Part shown: positions 36,341 through 48,221 of the stretch, one piece after another
Layout of the letters: each line of letters starts with the position of its first letter
How positions within the stretch are numbered: the stretch's first letter is position 1
Assembly (NCBI RefSeq): GCF_002443255.2
Contig: NW_019211456.1
Location: 12,236,229-12,300,228, forward strand
DNA: 64,000 nt
Source: Varroa destructor
Lineage: Eukaryota; Arthropoda; Arachnida; Mesostigmata; Varroidae
Reading direction: 5' to 3'
Position numbers and translations under genes: made by a program
Notes under the pieces: generated by a model
Seen by the model: the letters and a program-made list of their open reading frames with translations, nothing else
Database searches by the model: none
Told to the model about the DNA's origin: nothing

Positions 36341-37964
36341 GCTACTAAACAAATAAAAGAAAGTTATAGATAGTAATTGAGCATACTTCAATTGAAAATA
36401 TAAAAACTAAGCTCGAAAGGATACGGTTCACAACATTATTTAGGGACTTGATATTTGTCGTTCGTCATTAGCTAGTAAGCGCTAATCTTATAACAAAAAA
36501 ATTTCATCTATATAATAGATAATTTTCTATTTCGCAGTAATTTAGTACTTGGCTGATTTTAGTGTCTCCAAACTAGATAAAGCTTAGTTGAATCGCAAAC
36601 ATCGCCTTAATACGACTAAGTCTTCGCCTGTTTCGTACATGTGCAAATAATACTGATGGCTAACTTATGTTTTTTCCGCTTTATGTCGTTTACCGATCAC
36701 AATTCTTTCAATTACTGACAGCTGATCTGCAAAGACTTAAACCGGTGCATTTCTTACGTTGAGACCAGAAAAGATCGGACATAGAATGATGGGAAGCTAT
36801 TGTATATACGGTGTTGTTCTACGATTGTAACCCTTACAGATTCTTCATGGGAAGGAATGCTTTAGCTGGTCCAGCGACTTACCTCGTTGTCATATTGCCA
36901 CACTTTATGATAATCGTTTCGTTCTAAGAGCTTTTTCCGTTGTTTTGCGGGAACGGCATGCATACTCAGCAATAGAGTACTAAGCAGTAAATGCGTGTGA
37001 AGCTCGTGTCAGAGGCAAACAAATAGCGAGTTGTTGATGTCACTCAGGATGACCGGCCAGAAAAGGTGTACTCGAGTTATGAAGAAAGAAGAAAAGCACC
37101 AAAATAGGGGTAGCAGCAACGTGTGGAAAAAGTGACCCAGCGAGTGAGCCGGGGGAACCTTTATCAAGAAACATATTCAAAACGAAAAAAGGATGCGATC
37201 TGCGTTAAAAAAAAGTTTTTCCCGGTAATTATTCGACTTCAGAGATAAGAATAGCAATGACATGGCAATCTCAGGCGCAACGCCGGTGTTGATTGCTTAC
37301 AATGCAGTCAGACAGGCAAACGGACGCTGAATCGCTTGGAACAGTAAAAAGGCCATAACTCACAGACGATGAAGAAGTCCTTTCGCAAGGCAAAAGGTAC
37401 CGAAATAGAATGGATCATCGGATCTGGGCCGGCATAACAACGACGGGCTGATAAAATGGAACAGAAAAGTTAGCGAGTCAGTAGGCCAGGTCTGAGTTTC
37501 TGCTTCCGGCTTAGGTCTCAGTTGATGGTTTAGGATCCGACCTTGTGCTGACTGATGGCGAGAGTTACGGATTGTGGCAACGTAATAAACCATATTTTAT
37601 TGTTATTCGCTAGCCAACGAACTCATATTTTGCGGCAGTTTAAGCAAGTTGCTAACTTCTCTACAACGAAAGATATCCTATCCAAAACATGACTTTCATA
37701 AGGAACTATTTTAAATAATAATTTAAATATATATATATATATATATACGCGGGAGAGAAAAAATTACAGGATCGAACTAATATTGCATTATGAAATATAT
37801 AAAAAATAGCAGATTTACCTGTCTCTACTGGTTTAGCTTATAGTTGGTGTTACCATAACTCGACGCATTTAATTGGGCACGATCGAAATTTAGCCATACT
37901 GCCGTTATTCTGACTTCTTGAATCGCCTGGATTCCCTACAGAAGATAGATACCAGATTAAATTA
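36341..37964. other. Stretch with a purine-rich decayed patch and a microsatellite
   Basis: From about 36950 to 37560 the + strand is purine-rich and GC-richer than its flanks. Several frames read as long protein-like runs broken by single stops (for example LTDDEEVLSQGKRYRNR), as expected of an old coding relic, but no family is recognisable. An (AT)n tract is at 37727-37747. Confidence 0.4.
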
Positions 37965-38177
37965 TCAATAAATACACGTATTGATCGCTTGAATACGTAC
38001 GGACATCTGCCGATTTAGACTCTTAAACGTAAAAGGTAACGAAATTCTCAGAATATTGCGTTCGATTGGATTTTTCATCAATTGGCTTATAAGTTTTAGA
38101 GTGAGAACCTGTTCTGGCACAGCACACGAAAATCTGAGCGATTTAACAATAAACGGGGAAGTTACAGCATCTTCCAA
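37965..38177 (-). mobile_element. Possible LINE reverse transcriptase relic
   Basis: The 70-codon open stretch contains FSCAVPEQVLTLKLI followed by LMKNPIE, resembling TSGVPQGSVLGPxLF followed by YINDLP. Further on, LPFTFKSLNRQ falls where LFADDxKxxR is expected but lacks both Asp residues. Only one good block supports the call. Confidence 0.3.
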
Positions 38178-38604
38178 TAGTTATTTGGGCGGGTACATAT
38201 TAATGAACGGTGCCGAGAATCATCGTGAGGCCATTGATAGCTAAGATCATAATTACAGACTTCGAACTGGGTGACAATTTGCTATAATGTAAACATCAAC
38301 TAACTAGGGTCGTTAGCACGATGTTGAAGCGTTCGTATGTACATACATATGCGAAATAGTTATCAAGTAGAAGGAAGTTGTCGTTTCGGGACCATAATAT
38401 AGTTAACGAGTATTACCAACATTACGGTCTCAAATTAAACTCTGTTCGATACATAACAAAAGTACCGAACTTACTTATTACCTGGTGACCCTATTATAAT
38501 ATATTCAGCTGACTGAGCAATAATATTGAACATTCATATTGGTTTCGTCGTCAGCTCCGGAACTACAATTCAAAGCCTCAGCGGCTTTGCGTGCATAAGA
38601 ATAT
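38178..38604. other. Stretch with no recognisable gene
   Basis: I see nothing supportable here. Confidence 0.5.
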
Positions 38605-38787
38605 ATGTCAATTCGTTTTCACGTAAGTTTGACGTCACAAAGATTTAGCCATTGGGCTCAATTGATTTATACGAGGTTACTACAAACAAACTGTAGTTTG
38701 GACTTATCAAGAGCTTTAGAGTATATGTGGAACAGGTACTTGACGAAACGTACTGCTTTTAGAGATAAGGATTCTTTTTTTGCTTAA
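38605..38787 (+). mobile_element. LINE reverse transcriptase relic (SKAFD block)
   Basis: In a 60-codon open stretch, SLDLSRALEYMWNRYLTKR matches the RT block FLDLSKAFDxVxHxxLLxKL, with Phe-Asp changed to Leu-Glu. The preceding SQRFSHWAQLIYTRLLQ occupies the place of the QxGFRxxRSTxxxLxxLxxxI block. The following SGVPQGS and FADD blocks are not recognisable. Confidence 0.42.
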
Positions 38788-41700
38788 GGCGAAAATCGAT
38801 CGGGTTTCATCATTCAATTGCTACGAGAAGTTTTGCCAAGAAAACCGAGCCCATTAAGGCAATCTGGCGCCATCTATGACGCCAGGAAAAGTATGACCAA
38901 ATGGCCATTAATTTCAGTGTAGTAATTATCCCCCCAAGAATAACTTAGTATTAAGCTATAAAATGGCCCGGCAAGTCTTCTAATTTTCTGTAATTAGTCA
39001 ATTACTTGGCCCAAGCCTTAACTAATTGTCCGCCTGCTTCCATTAACGCAGCGCACAGACCTAAATATTGTGTGGACAGAGATAAATTAAAAAAAAAAAA
39101 AAAAAAAAATGTCTCGTTTAATACATTCTCACGGAACACAGATTTTTTTTTCACGTAGATAAATTTAACTTGTGCATAGTATGTAAGAGCCAAACCCTCC
39201 CAATCTGAATCTGGATGTCTTTTCAGTCACACCTCTGCAGAGCACTTTTTCGGCACATTTAATTTGGCGCCTCGTTTAAATAATCCAAAGTATTTCTTTT
39301 GCTTCGTGCCCACAATTAAACTCCCGTCATAAGTAGAGGTTCTGCTTGAAAATACTATGATTTAACAAATATCATCATAATAACACTACACACTTCAAAC
39401 GTGTGCATCCTGCGAACGGAATCATAACTTAGAGAACATGTATGATATAAGCTTTCTCATATTTGCGTTCCAAACGAAATACCAAGCTATGCTAGACTAT
39501 AAAAATAACAAGAAATTATGTGGGCTATTGCAGTGAGTAAATTCCATTCGGTCAGCCATGCATCTCCTCGCACTTAAAAGTTCCTTAGGGATTTCGTTTT
39601 TACTGCTCCCATACACGAATCGCGCGAGCCACTGCAGGACAATGGTTCGTTCTAGCTTGTTTTCCCTAGCGCCTAATTCGTTATCTTGTATTCAACGTCA
39701 TTTCGAAAATTTTACTAGCATTTTTTCTATTTTATTTGGGCGGCTGAAAGTTTTCCGCAGTACCCTTTGCAGTGTGCTAAATAATTTTACAGTATATAAT
39801 ACAAGATACTCATATATGATAACTTCCAGACCCTGCAGAAGTCCATAAAAAAAAAAGTCTAAAATTGCATAGTTGAATAATTCCTAAAAGATCCTTCAAT
39901 GAGTAGTTGAAGAACGGTCTTCGTATAAGGGTTCAAGTAGCAACCTAGAACCATTCAAAAACTAAGAATATTTTTAACTTATTCAGCCACCATCAGCTTA
40001 AAAGCACTCCACGAAGTCCTTTCAGTTCATTGTTTGTATTTCACAAGCGATTCTTTCAGGACAACATTTTCAAATCTGGATAGAGTGAAAAGTTGTTGGC
40101 GGTACTCCATCAGACAATGGGTTTGCATCAACGGCCAATTATAAATGTCTTTTATGTAAAAAGTACAGAAAAACAAGTATCGTATGTTCTTTGATCATTA
40201 CTACGACTTTTACAAAATATCCGACAGCCATAAATTCCGTGCGCATGTCCACTGCGTACGCTACTTAATTTAAATAAAAAAAAATCGCGTCTGCGACACG
40301 CTTAATAAACTTTTAGTGGGATTATTGTCGAGTTTTTAGTCAACTTCTAGATCAAATAATATAAACTTGTATTATTCTTTCTTAGCATGATTTCTATTGG
40401 CGTACATACACACGCACGATGCCTCTAAGTGTAGCTTATAGATTACTATCTCCAATTAGCCGGTCAATTAACAAAGCTACGCATTTGTGACACCATTTGC
40501 GCTGAGGCGCAATTGCGATTTGGGTGTTACTCTTGAAACAGGATGAGCATCAGTGATTAGATTCATGATTACCGGCAGAAGATAGCCTGAAAATATTGCG
40601 TTTCAGGCATGTCCTAGTACAGGATGGGTATCAATGATGACCTCCTATACTATTTTTATCCAGCTCTTTTTAAGTTATGTAATACAGATTTTATGGATCT
40701 AGTATACGAAAGTGAAGATAACGTGTCTCACATTGAGTAAGTAACGGCCGATAAACAGCATATCACTCACACCCTTTTTAGATTTGAAACAAAAGGTATA
40801 TTGTGTTTTGGAGAAATGTTTTTAGCTGCAAAATACACCTTCCGTCATACGAGTGTTTAACATGCGTGAAGGATGCCGTTTTCGATAAACAAATTGCGTC
40901 CCTATATCCTGTCTCGTGTCTTAAACCTTGTTCACTTCTCAAAAACACGAATCGACTTATCGAACCCCTTACTGAGCCCATATTCGGGTTCCTGTTATTC
41001 CCGGACGTTATTATTATTAGTGTTATTATTATTAGAAGCTACCATAGCCCTATAGACCATATAAGGTTTACTTTGCAACATCTGCGCATTGTGTCGTCTG
41101 CTCAACACACCGAAAGTATATTATAAGCTACGACCGTCACCTGCGAGATAATGCAGTACAACGGAGTAAAATGAACGGCAAGAATGTTAATCAATTAGAA
41201 AGGTCGTTGAGCATGTAAGTGTTGTCCTAAAGTGAGTACGATCGATTTAGTTATAGCCTGTCTATTCAACCATCGATATATTTGTGTGGCGGGCTTATTT
41301 AACAGTTTTATGGACTAATAGCTCAATTACTAGTAATTTATAGATTCATTAGGGTAATCGTTAGGGGTAACAGACTTCGTTAAGGCTGCTTGAAGATCGT
41401 TAAGATTTGCTTGCAAGTAGGAGAGAGCAAGCCGTTTTACAAAACGAGGAAGGTTTTTAGCGAAACGAACCCATCTGCATATAATTTTTTTCAATTTAGT
41501 TTTATTTATTTATTGGGTAATACATAGATGCTTATAATTATAGGAATGTATTAGATGTTCTTTACGCGATATCATTACTGCATACGCAGGCCAGAGGATA
41601 TATCCTTGTATGTAACAGTTATATTAAAATAATTTCAATATACAAGTAAATTTCCTATGTAGCCAGCTGCTTTGTTCTTCTTTTTTAGCTATATTCTAGC

Positions 41701-41893
41701 TATTGTTGGATGTTTATTTAAACTAACGTTGGTGAGAAGTTGTGGCCTATCTAATCAGTGACTACGAAAAGTGCAAGCTTGTAGAGTAATTTGAAAATAA
41801 CATAATATTTGCCTAATAGGGATTGTTAAGGTCGAGTCTGGGCGCCACGTAGATTTTTTAGCGCGCATTTTTTTTTACAGAGTATCTTAAAGA
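38788..41893. other. Long stretch with no recognisable gene; poly-A tract
   Basis: No supported gene. A 21-A tract lies at 39089-39109. It could be the 3' tail of a retrotransposed copy, but I see no element ending there. Open stretches at 39558-39848 and 40803-41126 (+) have no clear family signature. Confidence 0.5.
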
Positions 41894-42118
41894 ATGAGTG
41901 TACGCCTAACAACGACCTATCAGCTTCCTGAATCCCCAGTCTTACTCTTCGCCCCTCTATACCTGCGTTGGTTGAATCTAACGCGTCTAATGAACCGGGT
42001 GCATGTTGTGCACCGTCTGGGAATTTCCGTGGCTATCTTTATTGCAATAGCACTGCTAGTAACAAAGGCCTATTCACACGTTCCAAATCGCGTTAGTTTT
42101 CAAATGAAAACCATATGA
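41894..42118 (+). mobile_element. LINE reverse transcriptase relic (SKAFD block)
   Basis: In a 74-codon open stretch, ALLVTKAYSHVPNRVSFQMK matches the LINE block FLDFSKAFDxVPHxxLLxKL closely, including Lys-Ala, aromatic, Val-Pro and Lys. The catalytic Asp positions are lost. The preceding hydrophobic GISVAIFIAIAL fits the beta-strand leading into that block. A membrane protein exon is an alternative reading of the hydrophobic part, but the KAYSHVPNR tail favours the LINE. Confidence 0.5.
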
Positions 42119-42779
42119 AACCCTGCTACATTCGAAGGTTTTTAACCATATCCGATAAACGCTGGGCTCAATAGACATGGCTATAACACCATTCACGTTG
42201 AAATATTGTGGAATCTAAAAAAGTAAGTTAGAGCCCATTGTTGAATTTACAATATATGTATAGAATTATGCATAGAGTAGATGTTGTATGATGATATTTT
42301 CGTATCAGTATAACATTATAATTATCACAATACAGTTCGAAATAGTGAAATGGGGCCGAATTATATTCAAGTTATAAGAGGCAAGCTCTCTTCATATCAG
42401 ACGCCTGATTTCAATGCGACTTACTTTACAATTACCTAGGCTAGCTACATGACGACGATTTTTTACTGGCTTGTATCATACAAGTCACTTTTTGAATGAA
42501 TCATTGCGTACCTGTCTATGGGGAAACCTATCCTTGATCCTTGTTCAAATCATACAGGAATTTCAACATGTGAATTATGTCCCTACATTTTTAATGTATA
42601 CATCATATATGCACTTGTTTATGTTCTTATACATTAAACATAATAACATTTCACTCATAGTTGCTTAGTGCGGTCGAAGTTTACAACTTTAATGAACAGT
42701 ATGACATATATAAAATATGAAAATCTACGTAATATCACACAGGTTGAATAACTCTTTCGTGTATATGGTTTTTAAATAT
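42119..42779. other. Stretch with no recognisable gene
   Basis: I see nothing supportable; this would be the 3' flank of the minus-strand LINE at 42780-44060. Confidence 0.5.
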
Positions 42780-44060
42780 GGCCAATAACCTTAACTAAGG
42801 CTACGTGGTAAAGGAACATCTTGTACCCTCGAGAAATACGTTTCACAAATTTGTTCGATATACGATATAATAAAATTAGATTTATTTCGTAAATGAGCAT
42901 TCATATATCGATTTGAGTGTGAGTAAAGAATTATATAATCACAGACATTGAAGCTTGTCTGACGCTGATGGTACCCTAACAGTCTGGTTACTAACACAGA
43001 AGGCAGTCTTGGCCACCTCCGCAATGCAATTTCGAAACCTCGTCTATTTCTCCAATGTAATTTTCGGTTTTAGTATCTACTCTTTAAGGGTCTGTTAATC
43101 TAGATAGCATATGCCCTATCCTACGCCGTCAGGAGCAGCGTTTAGGACAATACATTTATCTCCATTTAATATTTCATTTCTGTTCAGGATATCTCCATTT
43201 AATTTGACGCGTTTCAAAAGAGAAATGCAATCAGTGGTTTTCTAAATTTCCGAGGAATTCCGATGCTCCGTGTATAGTCTAAAATCATCGACAAACGTTT
43301 TGTTTGCCTAGTTGATGAAACTACACGTCTAAGTCTTGTGTAAATATTGCATACAGAATAAAGCCTGGAGAACAAGTTAGGTATAATCCCTCTGGAACAT
43401 CAGAGGAACTCAGATATCACGAAGGTCTGATTTGTGAGGTGGTGCCAGCATCAAGCAACTATGTTAGAAGCATTTTCTAGAGATGCTGTTCTCTCAAGAA
43501 AAACGCCCAGGTCACCTGTCTCGGATGCACGCGCGGAATTGAGGTACACTAGATGCCGAGTACCTAAAAATGGCATACTTTTAGGACTTGTACGCTCATA
43601 GAGTGGGTTTTTCGCAAATCAACTCAAGCGATTTTACACTGTGAACAAATGTGTTAAATGATATCAATAGCTATATTTTCCATTTTGGGGCACGGTTTAC
43701 AATTCTGACTTATAGGCTTGTCGCTGTCTGATGGCAAATGATGTATTTTTTTAAGAATAGCTATCACAGAATGATTTTCAGACCTATGAGATACTCTATT
43801 CTCAAAGCTAAAAGTGGGTCTAGTATTAGGTAACGGTACCACGATAGAAGTAGCTATTTCGAGCAAACAGTAAGGAATTAGAGGTAATAAGGTCAAACGC
43901 TTACCAAAGTAAATACATGTCAATAAGTATACCAATTAAGAAGATTTGGCAAAATTTATATACGTACAGACAACTACATACGGAGATAGGAGAAATATTA
44001 AATATGTGCGTTTCCCGAGGTAGGACAGCAAGTAATTTTTTTAATATGAAAGTGTAACAT
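42780..44060 (-). mobile_element. LINE (CR1/L2/Jockey-like) relic with nearly whole RT domain
   Basis: Reading down the minus strand, the blocks appear in canonical order. ILKKLLAVLPRE (about 44050) resembles ILNxFFxSVFTxE. LLEIATSIVVPL and SVIAILKK (43654-43935) resemble LLKELAxxIAxPL and VxPIxKK, followed by SDSDKPISQNC for NYRPISL. FLERTAS is the FLxxRTQ block. SDVPEG (about 43388-43405) is SGVPQG. FILYAIFTQDLDV is LFLLYINDL. FVDDFRLY (43273-43296) is the catalytic FADDxKLY. LNGDKCIVLN is FNxxKCxVM. IAEVAK and LYNSLLTLKSIYEC (42899-43028) are the post-RT HIAEVxxKA and LYKSLVRPxLEYC. Several stops and frameshifts separate them. Only one 93-codon run is open. No endonuclease was recognised upstream. 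Confidence 0.8.
43157..43203. repeat. 14-bp direct repeat within the LINE relic
   Basis: The word tatctccatttaat occurs at 43157-43170 and 43190-43203, 33 bp apart. In the reverse-strand reading it duplicates the LNGD residues just before the KC motif, so a small segmental duplication inside the dead element is likely. Confidence 0.7.
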
Positions 44061-45244
44061 TTGCATATTTGTTCAGTGATACTTCTGTTATAGCGTATAT
44101 ATAATGAAATGACAATTGACTCTACCTAGCATGATAATGTTGAACTCCTGACTCGATAATGCAGCATAACGCTTGCTTCGTAAGATTCGGTCTGTCTTCA
44201 AAGAAAATTGTTGAAATGTCGCTCTCAACAAGACACAGCCACAGCAGCTGGTATTGCTTGTTCAGAAAGCTTTTTCAACAAAAATCATTATTACTTTGAT
44301 TTTAGGTAATGGTCAGTAATGGTATTTAGCAAATAAGCCCTCCTAGCACACTTTCTTTGAAGGTAACATCTGGAAAGTAGCTATGTAAGCTTTTTCATTG
44401 TGTCGTCAGTATCAACTTGCAGTAATGATTCCCTGTTGTAGAGTAGGAGCGCACCAAATGAGCTGGCTAAAGGCAGACATTTTCAATTGACAAGACATTA
44501 CATTGTACACGCTATAATGAAAGCAGCTTCTGTCGAGAGGGCATCAAAATTTATGAATACCAAATCCATAATTTCGACTTGGTGCGGAAATTAGATGAGA
44601 TAATTACCGTAAATGAACATGAATAGATTCTTTGGAAGCTACTATTATCGCTGATGCTTTACATTTTATAGATGTATACCTCAATGCACGCTATAATCTT
44701 TATTGTCAGTAACAGATACGTGAACACAGAAAAATTTCGATCATCATGAAGACTGCTATCATCTTAGGGGCTGTAGTCGCTGCCTGACCTGCAGCTGCAG
44801 GAAACAGTACTACCCGGGCAGCGTAGTAAGTTTAAATTTGGACGGAAAATTTTTCACAAGATGTTTGATCGCCAATCGATAGAACAGCTTTTCTAAGGAC
44901 TTGAAACAGGCCATGATTTTATGTTAATATGTTTAATGTATTCAACTAATAGAGCAAACTTGCAGATCTATAATCTCTTTCCATATTATTGTTATTGTTG
45001 TATTTACTCATTTACCTGCGTTTCTGATCCGCACCGGTGCTATCTAAAGCCAAACAAAGACCACTTGCGCAGAAAGCAGTCACGTCTCCTTCTTTTATAG
45101 CTATTCCCTAGAAGCGATTGAGTCATGTAGAGCATATGAAAGGTATACACACACGTAAGCATATGGTTCGTAATATACTTTAATAACAAAAATCTCGTGG
45201 TCTAGATCACGGACGCGAACTTTCCTTGTTTACATTCGTCAATA
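44061..45244. other. Stretch with one signal-peptide-like exon
   Basis: Apart from the candidate at 44746-44825 I see no gene. The LINE endonuclease would be expected in this interval on the minus strand, but it was not recognisable. Confidence 0.4.
44746..44825 (+). pseudogene. Possible first exon with signal peptide, broken by TGA
   Basis: The ATG opens MKTAIILGAVVAA, a textbook short secretory signal, immediately followed by an in-frame TGA (44785-44787). Reading on gives PAAAGNSTTRAA, and then a good splice donor, GTAAGT, at 44826. Start, hydrophobic core, small residues and donor are what the first exon of an arthropod secreted or cuticle protein looks like. The stop would kill it. No downstream exon was found, so a chance arrangement cannot be excluded. 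Confidence 0.25.
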
Positions 45245-45530
45245 TTGGATAGAATGATGTGTATAGATGAGATGTTCGATAGAACCGTTGCCAAAATAAA
45301 GTCTCTCTGACTTTATTGTGAGGAACTGACTGCTAGAATAAGTGTGTGGCAAGACCTATTTTTAGAACAAGTTTTTCTTTAGATTGTCCTGCGTCCTGCG
45401 AGTGAACTAGTTGTCTCCTAGAGAGACTAATCCCCCAGGGCCCTTACTATGGACTATCTCTTTGTTACACTCATTAATAGACACATATTTGTAATGAGTT
45501 TCCTGTTTCAATTGTACGTAGTAGAGTGTA
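45245..45530 (+). mobile_element. LINE reverse transcriptase relic (L2/CR1-like)
   Basis: Blocks in order: MFDRTVAK (compare AFDxVxH), VWQDLFLEQVFL (compare LxWFxSFLxxRxQxV), SELVVS before the next motif (compare SxxxxVxS), then in a shifted frame LIPQGPYYGLSLCYTH (compare GVPQGSVLGPLLFxxYTND), then EFPVSIVRSRV (compare DLPxxIxSxxxLF). FADD itself is gone. A 9-bp-stem hairpin lies at 45295-45317 inside the relic. Confidence 0.42.
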
Positions 45531-47079
45531 AAAAATAAAATTTATTTATTCGCTTATTTTCAGTTTAACATTATCGTCCCAGTTTATTGTTGTAACTAAC
45601 AGAGCTGCCATTTACTTATTATGATAATTTTTGAATCAATCAAGCTCAGGGACTGTATCTAGCTAGGTAATTAGTGAAAGTGATTTAGTTTCAATATCTC
45701 TGTGAATGCCTTCCTTCGTTACCATCCTTACGCGTTATATGTGTACTTTGGCGAACATCCTTGACGACATGCCTCGTCTATAGTTGCTTACAAGGCCATC
45801 CTATCGAATACGAAACGCTGTTTTTAAGCTTTTCGTTAATTCAATCAATGTAGAACACTGTCTGCTGAATTAATTTGCTCTGTAGAGCACCGTCAATAGT
45901 GCATGCGTCGGAGCCCTGCCCCTGGTTCGTTTGCTTTGGCGACCGGTTCTTAACTGTAAACAAGATTCTATCGATTGACGATGATGGCTTGGGCAACTAC
46001 CTCAAACCATAGATCATAGGCGACTAAATGTAGTTGGTCTTTTGCAGTTGTTACTTGTCGCTTCCATTCGTTTAACGTTTACGCCTCCGTAACAACTGAA
46101 CGACTCCCGGCTCACCTCGAACTTCTTTAAGGATATCGCATTTTTTTATTGATTTAACCTGACATAATTACTAATAACACTGGTTCGTTCTCCTGATTGA
46201 ACCAACATGCTATAATAATAGTTGCACTAATGCGTGTCCCATGTACGGGGTGGGTTGAAGGACCAAGCCTCTAGTTGATATAGGTATAAGGCTATGTCGA
46301 GCTTCACCCAGCGATAGAGATACCGCATTTCAATGTGCACGATTAGAAAAAATATTATATATGACTTTGTTCGACTTGATGACAACGACGCTAAAATACA
46401 TATAACACGCCACTCTGCGTAACTAGATTTTAATTCAAGACTGCTTGAGCCGTTTTATTTAGAACTTTTTGTATATTTACGCAATATGATGAGCATGTTC
46501 ATTTTGTTGGCTTTCGCTGGCTGAGTTTGGCTTAGTAACAGTAATTTATATGTCGTTGACGGCAGTCGAAGCAGCGAGCTACCGTATTCGTTGAGAGTTC
46601 GATATTACATCAGGCTTCTAAATTAACCCTCTTCAACTTAGCAATAACAATGTTAAGCAGAAACGCACGATGGGGAAACGATGGACAACGCTGCTTATAG
46701 CTTGTTCGTCACATAGATTCGGCCGCCCAAATTTGAGACTCCTTGCCTAAGTAAGAGAACCCTGTTACTACAATTACGCCGTTGTCAGATGACGATCTGT
46801 TCAGTCACAATGCTATGGAAGACACGGCAATATTTAACTAGAGGTAACAATGATTATACGAAACTTGCGTGTCGCGGTACTGAACACGTGGGGGTAGAAC
46901 GAGTTACCTCTTCTAAAAAAATGTATGAAGTAGGATAAAGCAAGTGACCTCGTTGATATGCCGACAGTAAGCGTTTAGCCCTCCGCATTCTGCTGCTTTA
47001 GTATATATAGTACTAGTATATAGTATGCCCGTAAAGAAGTAATATTAGAAATACTTCTAGGTGTCTCCGACAGGAATGC
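45531..47079. other. Stretch with no recognisable gene
   Basis: I find no supported feature. It should contain the N-terminal end of the LINE at 47080 if that element was ever complete. Confidence 0.45.
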
Positions 47080-47900
47080 AGCGATTCCTTAACTGTGAAG
47101 ACTATTGCAGGTGACGCAACAAACAGGCCACTGTGGTCGTCAACAAACTGGGACGCGAATATGATTGCAGCGCCAATGTTAGCGCAACACTGAGCGAGTT
47201 TATGGACGACACAAGGGTTTAATACGCAGGACAGCGTGAAACATCAGAGCAGACAGACGTGGACCATTGAAACAGGACCCTGATACAACCGAATGTGAAT
47301 ATCACACCGAAGATGAATCTATAAATTCTTCCAACGACGAGGTTCCCTTTGAACAAACAGCTCATGAAGAAAAAAAAAAACGCAAAGCTTGTCAGCTCAA
47401 GATTCTAACACAACGATTAGCCGAGATGACCTAGGTCGCCGTTGATAAGAATACCAGGAAACGTACTCTGACCGCGAAAAAGAGATTGGCGACGTGTGAA
47501 ATGGTCAATTTATATCGCGCTCGCAGGCGCACGTTGACATTATTAAATATTATGGTGGATTGATACTAGGTTCAATATCTGGACATCACTGATTATATGA
47601 TTCTGTAACAAGACATAAAGGAAATAGCTGCAACTGCGTGTGTAGTATGTTTGAAGAATTAATGAACTTCAATGATAGCAATATCCAGTGATGAGTCGGT
47701 GAAGACATGGGTACTACCAGGTGAAGCGAAAGTTAACAATTCTGTTTGTATAGGATTGTGAACATCTTTCAATTAAAAACGCATTAGTCATTTAGAACAG
47801 CACGCGCCGCTGTGCCAAGACGAGGAGGCCAAGCTAACGCTCCTGAAGGTGTGACAATGAGAAGATACCTCACTTAGAAAACGACGTACGTTACGTTTAC
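47080..47900 (+). mobile_element. LINE relic: AP endonuclease end and linker to RT
   Basis: TIAGDATNRPLWSSTNWDAN (about 47102-47161) resembles the endonuclease block IIAGDFNAHHPLWGSxxxDxxG of LINE APE domains, and TTQGFNT follows where LLNxGxPT is expected. A basic stretch, EEKKKRKACQLKILTQRLAEM, then RARRRTLTLL (to about 47560), fits the Arg/Lys-rich linker between endonuclease and reverse transcriptase. NAPEGVT near 47835 recalls KAPGPDGIT at the entry to the RT. The RT does not follow; a mariner relic starts at 48222 instead. Confidence 0.45.
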
Positions 47901-48221
47901 TGTGCTCGATTGGCTAGTAATTTCAAGTAATCGCAATGAATCTAGCTAGCTTTTGCTTAAATTTAACTACCCCGTATTCAATTCGCATCTCTGACAACCT
48001 TTATCGTCATATAATTAGGGCCTTTTTCGAGTTTTGCAATTAATGACTCGAGTTAAAAATAAAACATATTTGCAAGATCGTTCGGTGTATGTCACTATCT
48101 ATTAGCTAACTGCTACAATAGCTATCGGGCAAATTCTGGAATTAGGGACCGCTAGCAAACAAAATTTCGCCGATCATTAGTTAAGTATTCTAGAGACTGA
48201 TTTGAGTTTGCTCCAGGAACA

